Of a stretch of DNA of 64,000 nt, positions 57,060-64,000 are shown piece after piece (positions within the stretch are counted from its first letter, which is position 1; each line of letters starts with the position of its first letter). The notes below the pieces were generated by a model that searched no databases, had not been told where the DNA came from, and saw only the letters and a program-made list of their open reading frames with translations. Where the stretch lies: the NCBI RefSeq assembly GCF_000153185.1, contig NZ_CH724150.1, positions 605,417 through 669,416 of the forward strand, read 5' to 3'. A program made the translations under genes and the position numbers. The stretch comes from Reinekea blandensis MED297. Its GTDB lineage: Bacteria; Pseudomonadota; Gammaproteobacteria; Pseudomonadales; Natronospirillaceae.

Positions 57060-58067
57060 TCAAATGGTTTCGCCGTCAACAACGGTGAAATCCAGTGAAT
57101 AAATCCGTTTGCTCATGCGCTTACCGTTTAATCGATCAATAAGCTGCTCCGCCGCAATGCGACCAACGGCTTCTCGCGGGGTATCAACCGTAGCAATTCT
57201 TGGCACGACTTCCCTAGCAAAGTTGTGATTGTGAAACCCGGCAATGGCCATATCTTCAGGTACGCGCAGCCCCTGACGCTGACATTCAAACAGCGCACCG
57301 ATGGCCAAATCGTCATTCGTACAGATAATGCCATCCATCTGAGGGTATTGCTCCCGTGCGCTATTCAACAACTGACCGCCTAACGAAAACGATGAAGCGG
57401 CTTCCGTGGTATAAACGCGAGGCTCAAGATCGGCTCCCTGCATGGCGGCTTCATAGCCGCTGATTTTCAACTTTGTCCGCTCGTCCATCCGAGCCGCCAG
57501 ATACACGATGCATCGGTAACCTTTGTCAATCATCCGGCGGGTCATCGCTTTCGATGCTTCGGCATTGTCATAACCAATCGCTTGCTGCATCGGAGGCGAC
57601 ACGCTGTCCATGATTTCAACAACAGGAATACCTGCAACCTTAATCATTTTACGAACTTTTTCGGTATGGTGAGATTCAGACAGAATCAAGCCATCGACGT
57701 TATACGACAACAGCGTCGTAATCCGGTCCTCTTCCCGATCTTTACTGTAACCGTAGTGCGCAAGCATGGGCTGATAGCCATGTTGTTCAAGAACCTGCTC
57801 GATTTCACGAATTACTTCAGAAAAGACCTGGTTGGTCAAAGACGGAACCAAAACGCCAATGGAATGGCTTTGATTTTTAGACAGAATGCCTGGCGCTTTG
57901 TTCGGGATGTAACCTACTTTATCGAGCGCCGCCGATATTTTTTTTCCAAGGGCTTCCGACACCAGCTCAGGATCTTTGAGATAACGGCTGATGGTCATTT
58001 TGGTGGTACCAACTTCATCTGCAACGTGTTGCAGCGAGGGTCGCAGTTGTTTTTGTTTACCAGTCAC
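57060..58067 (-). CDS. gntR: LacI-family gluconate repressor (GntR-type)
   Basis: The 335-residue regulator has an N-terminal helix-turn-helix, SLQHVADEVGTTKMTISRYLKDPELVSEALGKKI, residues about 11-45 (read in part). The sugar-binding core begins SIGVLVPSLTNQVFSEVIREIEQVL, with AIGYDNAEASKAMTRRMI, CTNDDLAIGALFECQRQG and PRIATVDTPREAVGRIAAE. This pattern matches enteric GntR, the repressor lifted by gluconate. It lies just after eda in the same direction and probably controls the neighbouring uptake and Entner-Doudoroff genes. Confidence 0.9.
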   Translation of the reverse strand: MTGKQKQLRPSLQHVADEVGTTKMTISRYLKDPELVSEALGKKISAALDKVGYIPNKAPGILSKNQSHSIGVLVPSLTNQVFSEVIREIEQVLEQHGYQPMLAHYGYSKDREEDRITTLLSYNVDGLILSESHHTEKVRKMIKVAGIPVVEIMDSVSPPMQQAIGYDNAEASKAMTRRMIDKGYRCIVYLAARMDERTKLKISGYEAAMQGADLEPRVYTTEAASSFSLGGQLLNSAREQYPQMDGIICTNDDLAIGALFECQRQGLRVPEDMAIAGFHNHNFAREVVPRIATVDTPREAVGRIAAEQLIDRLNGKRMSKRIYSLDFTVVDGETI

Positions 58068-58197
58068 TCCAGGTGCCTCAATCAGATAGTACAGTCAGAT
58101 CAGGTCCTCATCGTTATTGCCGGCTCACGCACCGATGTACAACAACACGTCCAATAGTTTCCAGACATGTACATTACGCTCTGAACGGAGGTCGTTA

Positions 58198-58217
58198 ACC
58201 ATGCCGACCGGCATGGT
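58198..58217 (-). promoter_or_regulatory. Palindrome upstream of gntR
   Basis: ACCATGCCG (58198-58206) and CGGCATGGT (58209-58217) are perfect 9-bp arms separated by AC, in the 185-bp gap between eda and gntR. No T-run follows, so it is more like an operator for a dimeric repressor than a terminator. It does not match the enteric GntR box as I remember it. Confidence 0.45.
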
Positions 58218-58252
58218 CTGACTGACTGACGTTCAGTTTACCAGAGTTACTT

Positions 58253-58888
58253 TCATTGTGCTTCGACAGCGGCTAATGCTTGTTGAGTCAGGTCTGTAAT
58301 CCCAGCCCAATCCCGTTGACGAATCAGCGAGTCCGGCAGTATCCAACTGCCACCAACACAAGTCACACCCGGTATTGCCAGATAGTCGTTCATATTGTCT
58401 TCAGTCACGCCCCCGGTCGGGCATACCCGAACGCCCTGAATAGGAGCCGTCAACGCTTTCAAAGCTTTTACACCGCCATTGGCTTCGGCAGGGAAAAACT
58501 TCAGATACTGAAAACCATAATCCTGGGCAGTCATCATTTCGCTGGCAGTGGCCACTCCTGGTATCAGAGGCACGTCGCTTTGGCTAGCGTGAGCCAACAA
58601 CGCGGTCGTGAAGCCAGGACTAATCACAAACTGAGCGCCCTGCTCGACGACGGCATCAAACTGAGCAACAGTAAGCACAGTACCCGCGCCCACACATGCC
58701 TGTGGAAAGTGATCCGCGATCAGCCGGATCGACTCCAAAGCCGCTTCCGTGCGCAAGGTGATCTCAAACACGTCAATACCGCCATCGAGTAACGCCTGCG
58801 CTAAGGGTATAGCGTCGTCTTTGTCCTGTATCACCATCACCGGAATGATCGGCGATCGGGTGAATAAACGTTCGAGTTGTTGGGTCAT
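58253..58888 (-). CDS. eda: KDPG aldolase
   Basis: Eda splits 2-keto-3-deoxy-6-phosphogluconate into pyruvate and glyceraldehyde-3-phosphate. The 211-residue barrel has the catalytic Glu in DVFEITLRTEAALES, the Schiff-base Lys in YGFQYLKFFPAEANGG, and phosphate binding in VCPTGGVTEDNMNDYL. VGAGTVLTVAQFD and FVISPGF are intact. Its start overlaps edd by 4 bp. Confidence 0.96.
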   Translation of the reverse strand: MTQQLERLFTRSPIIPVMVIQDKDDAIPLAQALLDGGIDVFEITLRTEAALESIRLIADHFPQACVGAGTVLTVAQFDAVVEQGAQFVISPGFTTALLAHASQSDVPLIPGVATASEMMTAQDYGFQYLKFFPAEANGGVKALKALTAPIQGVRVCPTGGVTEDNMNDYLAIPGVTCVGGSWILPDSLIRQRDWAGITDLTQQALAAVEAQ

Positions 58889-60696
58889 TTAATATCTCCC
58901 GGAAACAAAACTGATGCGCCCTGATCCGCAGGTCCGACCGTCTGACGGAACAGTGAAAAATAGTCCCGACCATAACCTCGATCGTACCCCAGGTTCGGTG
59001 TTTCAACCGGTTTACGGCTACTCAGATCGGTTAAACATTCCAGGCTCCCGTTTTCGCCGTCAACAACGACCGGGTCCCCGTCTTTCAGTTTCGCCAGAGC
59101 TCCGCCTTTGGCGGCTTCTGGCGTCACATGCAGCACCGATGGAACTTTACCGGAGGCGCCGGACAAACGACCGTCAGTCACCAGCGCTACCCGGTGACCT
59201 TTTTTCATCAGATTACCCAGAATCGGCATGAGCTTATGCAGTTCCGGCATACCGTTCATACTCGGACCATTGAAACGAACAACAATGATGGCATCGCTGT
59301 TAAGCAGCCCATCTTCATAGGCCTGAACAACGTCATCCTGATGATCAAACACGCGTGCCGGCGCTTCTATTTTCCGGTCCGACTCTGCCACAGCAGAGAC
59401 CTTCATTACTCCTCGCCCGAGCGATCCGGTCATCACTCTCAGTCCGCCTTTGGCACTGAAAGGCGACTCAGACGTGGCGATAACATTGGACGGTGGCAAC
59501 TCAGATTGCTCAACAAAGGAAAGCTGATCATTGTCATCCAACTGCGGGGATTTCAGATAATCAATCATCTGCCCATACACAGGCACGGCGTCCATGTGTA
59601 ATAACCCCTGGCGATTCAGTTGGAAAAGTAGTCGGGGCGTACCGCCCTTTTCCTGGAAGGCATTGATGTCATCACTGCCATTGGGATAAATGTTCACCAA
59701 CAATGGAACCACATCCGATAAGGCATCGATGTCTTCCCACGTTAAGATCAGACCGGCAGCCCGGGCGATGGCGATCATGTGAATGGTGTGATTCGTCGAA
59801 CCGCCTGATGAAAGCAAGGCCACCAAGCCATTCACCAACGATTTTTCATCGAGTGTCCGGTACAGCGGGCGATACTCATCCCCCTGACGTGACACCCGCG
59901 GAATGTGCTGACTGATTTCATCGGTCAGCGCACGTCTTAACGGATCGTCCGGATGCACAAACGCAGAACCGGGCAGCATCAACCCCATCGCTTCAAACAC
60001 CAACTGATTGGTGTTGGCCGTACCATAGAAGGTACAGGTTCCATGAGAATGGTACGCCGAGCATTCTGATGCCAGAAGTGCATCCTTACCGACTTCACCG
60101 GCGGCATACGCTTGGCGGACTTTGGTTTTTTCATCGTTGGAAATTCCGGTGCTCATTGGTCCGGACGGTACAAACGCGGTTGGCAGGTGACCATAGGCCA
60201 GTGCACCCATCAGCTGTCCCGGCGCAATCTTGTCACAGATACCCAGTAACAGCGTGCCATCGAAGATGTTATGGCTGAGCGAAACGGATGTCGCCATTGC
60301 AATAACATCGCGCGAGAACAACGACATTTCCATGCCCACCTGCCCTTGGGTCACCCCGTCACACATGGCCGGTACGCCACCGGCAACCTGAGCGGAATGT
60401 CCGAGCGCAAAGAGGGTTTGCTTTATCATCTGCGGATAATGCTGATAAGGCTGATGCGCGCTGAGCATATCGTTATACGCCGTCACAATAGCAACGTTCG
60501 CACGCTGCCGATCAAGAATCTGCTGTTTTTCAGCCGATTCAAAAGGCGCAACGGCATGGGCCAGATTTCCACAACTGAGCGCATCACGGTTGGGCTTCTG
60601 GTTTTCCTGGGCCTGCATTTGTTGCAGGTAGGTCTGCCGGGTGTCAGCGCTTCGCTTTGCGATCGCGTCGGTCACTTGCTGTATCGTTGGGTGCAC
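58885..60696 (-). CDS. edd: Phosphogluconate dehydratase
   Basis: Edd dehydrates 6-phosphogluconate to KDPG. The 603-residue [4Fe-4S] enzyme starts at a GTG with a GGAG ribosome site. Conserved parts are VTAYNDMLSAHQPYQHYPQ, AMCDGVTQGQVGMEMSLFSRD (read in part), SLSHNIFDGTLLLGICDKI, SAYHSHGTCTFYGTANTNQ and VTDGRLSGASGKVPSVLHVTP. The cluster cysteines are present. It sits 14 bp after gntK and is coupled to eda. Confidence 0.97.
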   Translation of the reverse strand: MHPTIQQVTDAIAKRSADTRQTYLQQMQAQENQKPNRDALSCGNLAHAVAPFESAEKQQILDRQRANVAIVTAYNDMLSAHQPYQHYPQMIKQTLFALGHSAQVAGGVPAMCDGVTQGQVGMEMSLFSRDVIAMATSVSLSHNIFDGTLLLGICDKIAPGQLMGALAYGHLPTAFVPSGPMSTGISNDEKTKVRQAYAAGEVGKDALLASECSAYHSHGTCTFYGTANTNQLVFEAMGLMLPGSAFVHPDDPLRRALTDEISQHIPRVSRQGDEYRPLYRTLDEKSLVNGLVALLSSGGSTNHTIHMIAIARAAGLILTWEDIDALSDVVPLLVNIYPNGSDDINAFQEKGGTPRLLFQLNRQGLLHMDAVPVYGQMIDYLKSPQLDDNDQLSFVEQSELPPSNVIATSESPFSAKGGLRVMTGSLGRGVMKVSAVAESDRKIEAPARVFDHQDDVVQAYEDGLLNSDAIIVVRFNGPSMNGMPELHKLMPILGNLMKKGHRVALVTDGRLSGASGKVPSVLHVTPEAAKGGALAKLKDGDPVVVDGENGSLECLTDLSSRKPVETPNLGYDRGYGRDYFSLFRQTVGPADQGASVLFPGDIK

Positions 60697-60710
60697 AATA
60701 GGGCTCCTGT

Positions 60711-61211
60711 TTACGACATTTCTATCGACGACAATTGCTCAACAGCCTGCATGACCACATCATCCACGGGTTGATCAATTGGAATGATGATGGCTTCTTC
60801 TTCTGTTGGCTCAATGAGCGTTTTAAACTGGCTTTTTAGTAAATCCAGACCTGAAAAATAGTGATTTGATCGTTCACTCATTCGCGGCCAGATGACATCT
60901 AAGGTTCCCTGCAGATAAACAAACCGCAGCTCCGGGTTTCCTTTTCTCAATATGTCACGGTACGTCGGCGTTAATGATGAGCAAGCCAGAACCAACTGAT
61001 CATTTTCTTTTATAATACCGTTGAGCCGGTTCAGCCAACTGAAGCGATCTTCATCGGTCAGCGGAGTACCACTGCTCATTTTCCGGATGCTTTCTTCCGA
61101 GTGATAATCATCACCATCGACAAACGGAATACTCAGCCGCTCAGCGATTTTAGAAGCAACGGATGATTTGCCGCATCCGGACACACCCATGACAACAATT
61201 TTATAGTTCAT
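60711..61211 (-). CDS. gntK: Gluconokinase
   Basis: GntK phosphorylates gluconate to 6-phosphogluconate. The 166-residue P-loop kinase has Walker A VMGVSGCGKSSVASKIAE, the substrate segment FVDGDDYHSEESIRKMSSGTPLTDEDRFSWL (read in part), and VLACSSLTPTYRDILR. The late LLKSQFKTLIEPTEEEAI is also typical. It lies between the TRAP genes and edd, which ties the transporter to gluconate-type substrates. Confidence 0.95.
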   Translation of the reverse strand: MNYKIVVMGVSGCGKSSVASKIAERLSIPFVDGDDYHSEESIRKMSSGTPLTDEDRFSWLNRLNGIIKENDQLVLACSSLTPTYRDILRKGNPELRFVYLQGTLDVIWPRMSERSNHYFSGLDLLKSQFKTLIEPTEEEAIIIPIDQPVDDVVMQAVEQLSSIEMS

Positions 61212-61273
61212 GTCATATTCTCTGTTCTAGTCACCGTCATTCACACTCACCTACTTCCTTTCAACGGCAGCAG

Positions 61274-62596
61274 TTATTTCCACCACAGCGCAAGTTCAGG
61301 GAAGGTGATCACCAACGCCAAGGCAATAACCTGCAGGATGATGAATGGCACCAGGGAGATGAAAATCTCACCCAGCGAAATATCTTTCGGTGCAACGGAT
61401 TTCAAATAAAAGGCTGCAGGACCAAAGGGCGGCGACAGGAATGACACCTGCATGTTCAGCGTAAAGACAACGCCAAACCAAATCGGATCCAGACCCAGTC
61501 CGGAAATAATCGGAACGAAAATCGGCATCGTTAGCAAAGCAACACCAACCCAGTCCAGGAACATACCCAGCACGAGCAGTATCGCCATCATGATCAATAC
61601 GGTACCAATGGCACTTCCGTTACTGAGCGAAAGAATCAGTTGCTCGACAAAATCAATACCGCCCATCAGGTTATAAACCCCGACCAGAGCGGTGGCGCCG
61701 ATACCAATCCAAATGATCATACCGCAAGTACGCATGGTGGCCTGTGCACTGTCCTTCACAACACTCCAGGTCAGTTCGCCGCGAATGGCCGCACTCACAG
61801 CAATACCAACGACGCCCAGTGCTGACGCTTCGGTGACTGATGCAATCCCCCCATAAATACTGCCGAGAACAAACGTCACCGTCAGTAAAGGAAAAAACAG
61901 CGCTTTGAAATAATTAATGTCCTTGGCTTCGTCGGCCGCAAGTTCTTCCGCTGATGGAATCGGTGCTTTTTCAGGGTGCAACTTGGCCACAATCAGAACA
62001 TAAAGAATGTAAAACCCGGCCAGCATGAAGGCGGGCAAAAAAGAGGCTTTAAACAGGTCGCCAATCGAGACGTTTGCTGTTAAACCGTAAATAATAATGA
62101 CGATGCTCGGCGGTAGCATTGTGCCTAAGGCGCCACCGGCCGCAGTCGTACCAATGGCCAGGCGACGGTCGTAACCTAATCGAAGCATCTGGGGTAATGC
62201 AAGAATACCCAACAGAACCGTTTCACCACCAATTACACCCGACATGGAAGCCAGGACGACAGCCACCAACAAGGTCTGTACAGCAACACCGCCGTTTAAC
62301 CGACGACCCACTTTTTTCATGGCATCGAACAGATCTGTTGCGATACCCGACCTGTCCAGCAACGCGGCCATCATCACAAACATAGGCACAGCCAGAAACA
62401 CATAACTGCCGACAAAACTGAATACCCGGCTCGACACAACGCCTAAAGCATCAATACCAAACCAGCCAATGGCAGCAAAGACAGCAACCAAACCGGTAAC
62501 AAAGGCCAGCTGCATCCCCGTCAATAACAGAGCGATCATCAGACCCAGCATCAGTAAACTGACCCAGCCGATCCCCAAAGCAGATAATTCAAACAT
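61274..62596 (-). CDS. dctM: TRAP transporter large permease (DctM)
   Basis: DctM is the 12-helix ion-coupled permease of TRAP transporters. The 440-residue product shows about a dozen hydrophobic helices and the family signatures VPMFVMMAALLDRSGIATDLF and GTMLPPSIVIIIYGL. The late VVFTLNMQVSFLSPPFGPAAFYLKS is also present. It overlaps dctQ by one base. The neighbouring gntK-edd-eda-gntR genes make gluconate or a related aldonate the likely substrate. TRAP substrates cannot be read from DctM itself. Confidence 0.93.
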   Translation of the reverse strand: MFELSALGIGWVSLLMLGLMIALLLTGMQLAFVTGLVAVFAAIGWFGIDALGVVSSRVFSFVGSYVFLAVPMFVMMAALLDRSGIATDLFDAMKKVGRRLNGGVAVQTLLVAVVLASMSGVIGGETVLLGILALPQMLRLGYDRRLAIGTTAAGGALGTMLPPSIVIIIYGLTANVSIGDLFKASFLPAFMLAGFYILYVLIVAKLHPEKAPIPSAEELAADEAKDINYFKALFFPLLTVTFVLGSIYGGIASVTEASALGVVGIAVSAAIRGELTWSVVKDSAQATMRTCGMIIWIGIGATALVGVYNLMGGIDFVEQLILSLSNGSAIGTVLIMMAILLVLGMFLDWVGVALLTMPIFVPIISGLGLDPIWFGVVFTLNMQVSFLSPPFGPAAFYLKSVAPKDISLGEIFISLVPFIILQVIALALVITFPELALWWK

Positions 62597-63138
62597 TAGC
62601 GATCGCTCCTCAACTCAATAATTTCCTGTATCAGATGCAACAGAAACTGGACAAACATGACGATAAAAATAATCAGGATGAATAGCTTGGTGTAGGCCGG
62701 AAAATCCGGGTCCCACGCAGAACCGGATGATTCAAGATGAATGCCGCCCAGTGGTGAGAACCAGGATGCCTGAACCATGTGATACGAGGCATAAATCATC
62801 AGAGCGGCAAACACCATACCCATGACGTGGTGGAACAAGTTCAGGATTTTGCGGGTATGCTCGGAGACCGAATCATAAAGCAACACCACACGAACATGTC
62901 GATTGGTGGCCAGGGCATAACTGCCACCTAAAACGAAAAGCATTCCGCCCAGGAAAGATGCCGTTTCGTGAACCCATATTGTTGGTGAGTTAAACACGTA
63001 GCGCATCATGACTTCATAAAACGAAATCAAAACGGTCAGAACAAACAACAGACTCGCGACATCACCGAGCCACTTAAGGGCCCGATCCAGCGGATTTTTC
63101 GGAGTATGTTCCTGCTGGTCATTATCTTGGGTAGACAT
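62596..63138 (-). CDS. dctQ: TRAP transporter small permease (DctQ)
   Basis: DctQ is the small membrane subunit that packs against DctM. The 180-residue product has four helices, starting near residue 30 (WLGDVASLLFVLTVLISFYEVMMRYVF in parts). The typical helix-2/3 region is WVHETASFLGGMLFVLGGSYALATNRHVRVVLLYD, seen in segments. A charged N-terminus and tail are cytoplasmic. It lies 78 bp after the substrate-binding protein gene. Confidence 0.9.
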   Translation of the reverse strand: MSTQDNDQQEHTPKNPLDRALKWLGDVASLLFVLTVLISFYEVMMRYVFNSPTIWVHETASFLGGMLFVLGGSYALATNRHVRVVLLYDSVSEHTRKILNLFHHVMGMVFAALMIYASYHMVQASWFSPLGGIHLESSGSAWDPDFPAYTKLFILIIFIVMFVQFLLHLIQEIIELRSDR

Positions 63139-63216
63139 ATCAAATCCCCAAAGCAGTTTCAGAAACAGAGGGCCGGGCGGCCCCCTTTTATGGACGAACT
63201 CAGAAACCTGAGTTTC

Positions 63217-64000
63217 TTACAGCAGGCCAGCTGTTTCCATGTAGCTGATCAGAACGTCATACGCTTTCTGAGCACTTGGAGAAGCCTGAGCCGCTTTTTC
63301 CCATTCTGTTTTAGCGATGGCGCGGAACTTCATGCGCTCTTCTGCAGACCAATCGTGAATGGTAATGTCCGGGTTAGCCCGAGCTTCGGCAACCGCAACG
63401 GCATCGGCCATTTTCAGTTCATTGGTGATGTTGTAAGAGAAGTCGCGTGAAGCCACGATCAGGATTTGCTGCAGATCTTCCGGCAGTCGATCCCATTTCT
63501 TCTGACTCATGGAAATGTCAATCAATGGCAGCGAGTGGAATCCTGGATACACCGGATGTCCGGCTACATCGTGCATGCCCTGAGCATGGTTTGTCGAAAA
63601 TACGGTGTAGTCAGCGGCATCGATAACGCCTTTGCTCAAGCCGGTAAAAACTTCCGAGCCTGGCAGGTTAACCGGAGACGCGCCTGCAGCGGCGAAGACT
63701 TTCTGCACCATGCCTTCAGGAGCTCGCAGTTTCAGACCTTTTAAATCGTCTACACCTTCCAGAGGAACTTTAGAGACGAAAGCTTCCAGGCCTGTCGTTG
63801 ATGCAGCGATGAACTGAACACCATAGGGCGCATACAGCTCTTCCATCAACTCATTACCACCACCAAAATTCATAAACTGCAACAATTGAGTGGTGTCAGA
63901 CCAGGCACCTACGGTTCCACCCAACAAGGCGAACGCTGGATCTTTACCGGCAAAATAACTGGTTGACGTAATATGGCCGTCGAGAATGCCAAGTTCATCG
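63217..64000 (-). CDS. dctP: TRAP transporter substrate-binding protein (DctP), partial
   Basis: The reading frame enters from beyond the right edge and ends at 63217, so the N-terminus and signal peptide are not in the window. The visible 260 residues are the C-terminal lobe. They include SYFAGKDPAFALLGGTVGAW, a YGVQFIAASTTGLEAFVSKVPLEGVDDLKGLKLR-type region, and the substrate Arg in KLRAPEGMVQKVFAAAGA. KGVIDAADYTVFSTNHAQGM and FHSLPLIDISMSQKKWDRLPEDLQQ follow. These fit the DctP family. The substrate is inferred as a sugar acid from neighbours. Confidence 0.92.
   Translation of the reverse strand, partial: DELGILDGHITSTSYFAGKDPAFALLGGTVGAWSDTTQLLQFMNFGGGNELMEELYAPYGVQFIAASTTGLEAFVSKVPLEGVDDLKGLKLRAPEGMVQKVFAAAGASPVNLPGSEVFTGLSKGVIDAADYTVFSTNHAQGMHDVAGHPVYPGFHSLPLIDISMSQKKWDRLPEDLQQILIVASRDFSYNITNELKMADAVAVAEARANPDITIHDWSAEERMKFRAIAKTEWEKAAQASPSAQKAYDVLISYMETAGLL

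Overview
The window is a chromosomal segment from a gammaproteobacterium. The gene orders leuC-leuD-leuB-asd-fimV-truA-trpF-accD-folC-dedD-cvpA-purF, smc-zipA-ligA, pheS-pheT-ihfA-merR-tRNA-Pro and ccmABCDEFGHI all follow the pattern known from pseudomonads and marine Oceanospirillales-like bacteria. A pyrB-pyrI aspartate transcarbamoylase pair, a rhombosortase, a TRAP transporter beside Entner-Doudoroff genes and moderate GC argue for a marine Oceanospirillales-type organism rather than a Pseudomonas. The genus cannot be named from the sequence alone.

Positions 1-4850 are accessory DNA: a decayed prophage or island beside the 3' end of a tRNA-Pro(GGG) gene. It holds the C-terminal remnant of an HK97-type capsid gene, a stop-interrupted P22-type antirepressor, a diverged second copy of the antirepressor tail flanking a one-gene cassette, a frameshifted remnant resembling small head-region phage proteins, an AT-rich DUF2971 gene, a small secreted Excalibur protein and several unrecognised small genes. 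A 23-bp partial copy of the tRNA 3' end about 100 bp beyond the tRNA looks like an old attachment site.

From 4850 to 16700 the minus strand carries tRNA-Pro, a MerR-like gene, ihfA, pheT, pheS, pyrI, pyrB, tRNA-Ala(GGC), gltX, a long-form GAPDH and a GH13 glucosidase. A plus-strand degV gene follows. A perfect heptanucleotide repeat array lies just upstream of the pyrB promoter. From 16700 to 22200 are a multidomain diguanylate cyclase and a MoxR-DUF58-TgpA(transglutaminase) operon. From 22300 to 36200 is the purF...fimV block followed by asd-leuBDC, with a divergent LysR regulator whose apparent operator lies inside the leuC promoter. From 37100 to 40700 are rhombosortase, rdgC, a secreted acidic protein and three small conserved genes.

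From 40800 to 47500 is ligA-zipA-smc (DNA ligation, cell division, chromosome structure). From 47600 to 54600 is a complete cytochrome c maturation operon, ccmABCDEFGHI. It is followed by a divergent FliK-like/FlhB-C-terminal-like pair of the orphan type. From 57000 to the right edge is a gluconate or aldonate catabolic block: a GntR-type LacI repressor, eda, edd, gntK and a TRAP transporter (dctM, dctQ, dctP cut by the window end). Its order implies uptake of the sugar acid, phosphorylation, then dehydration and cleavage to pyruvate and glyceraldehyde-3-phosphate. Apart from the first 4.8 kb, the window is dense, conserved core genome without insertion sequences or CRISPR arrays.
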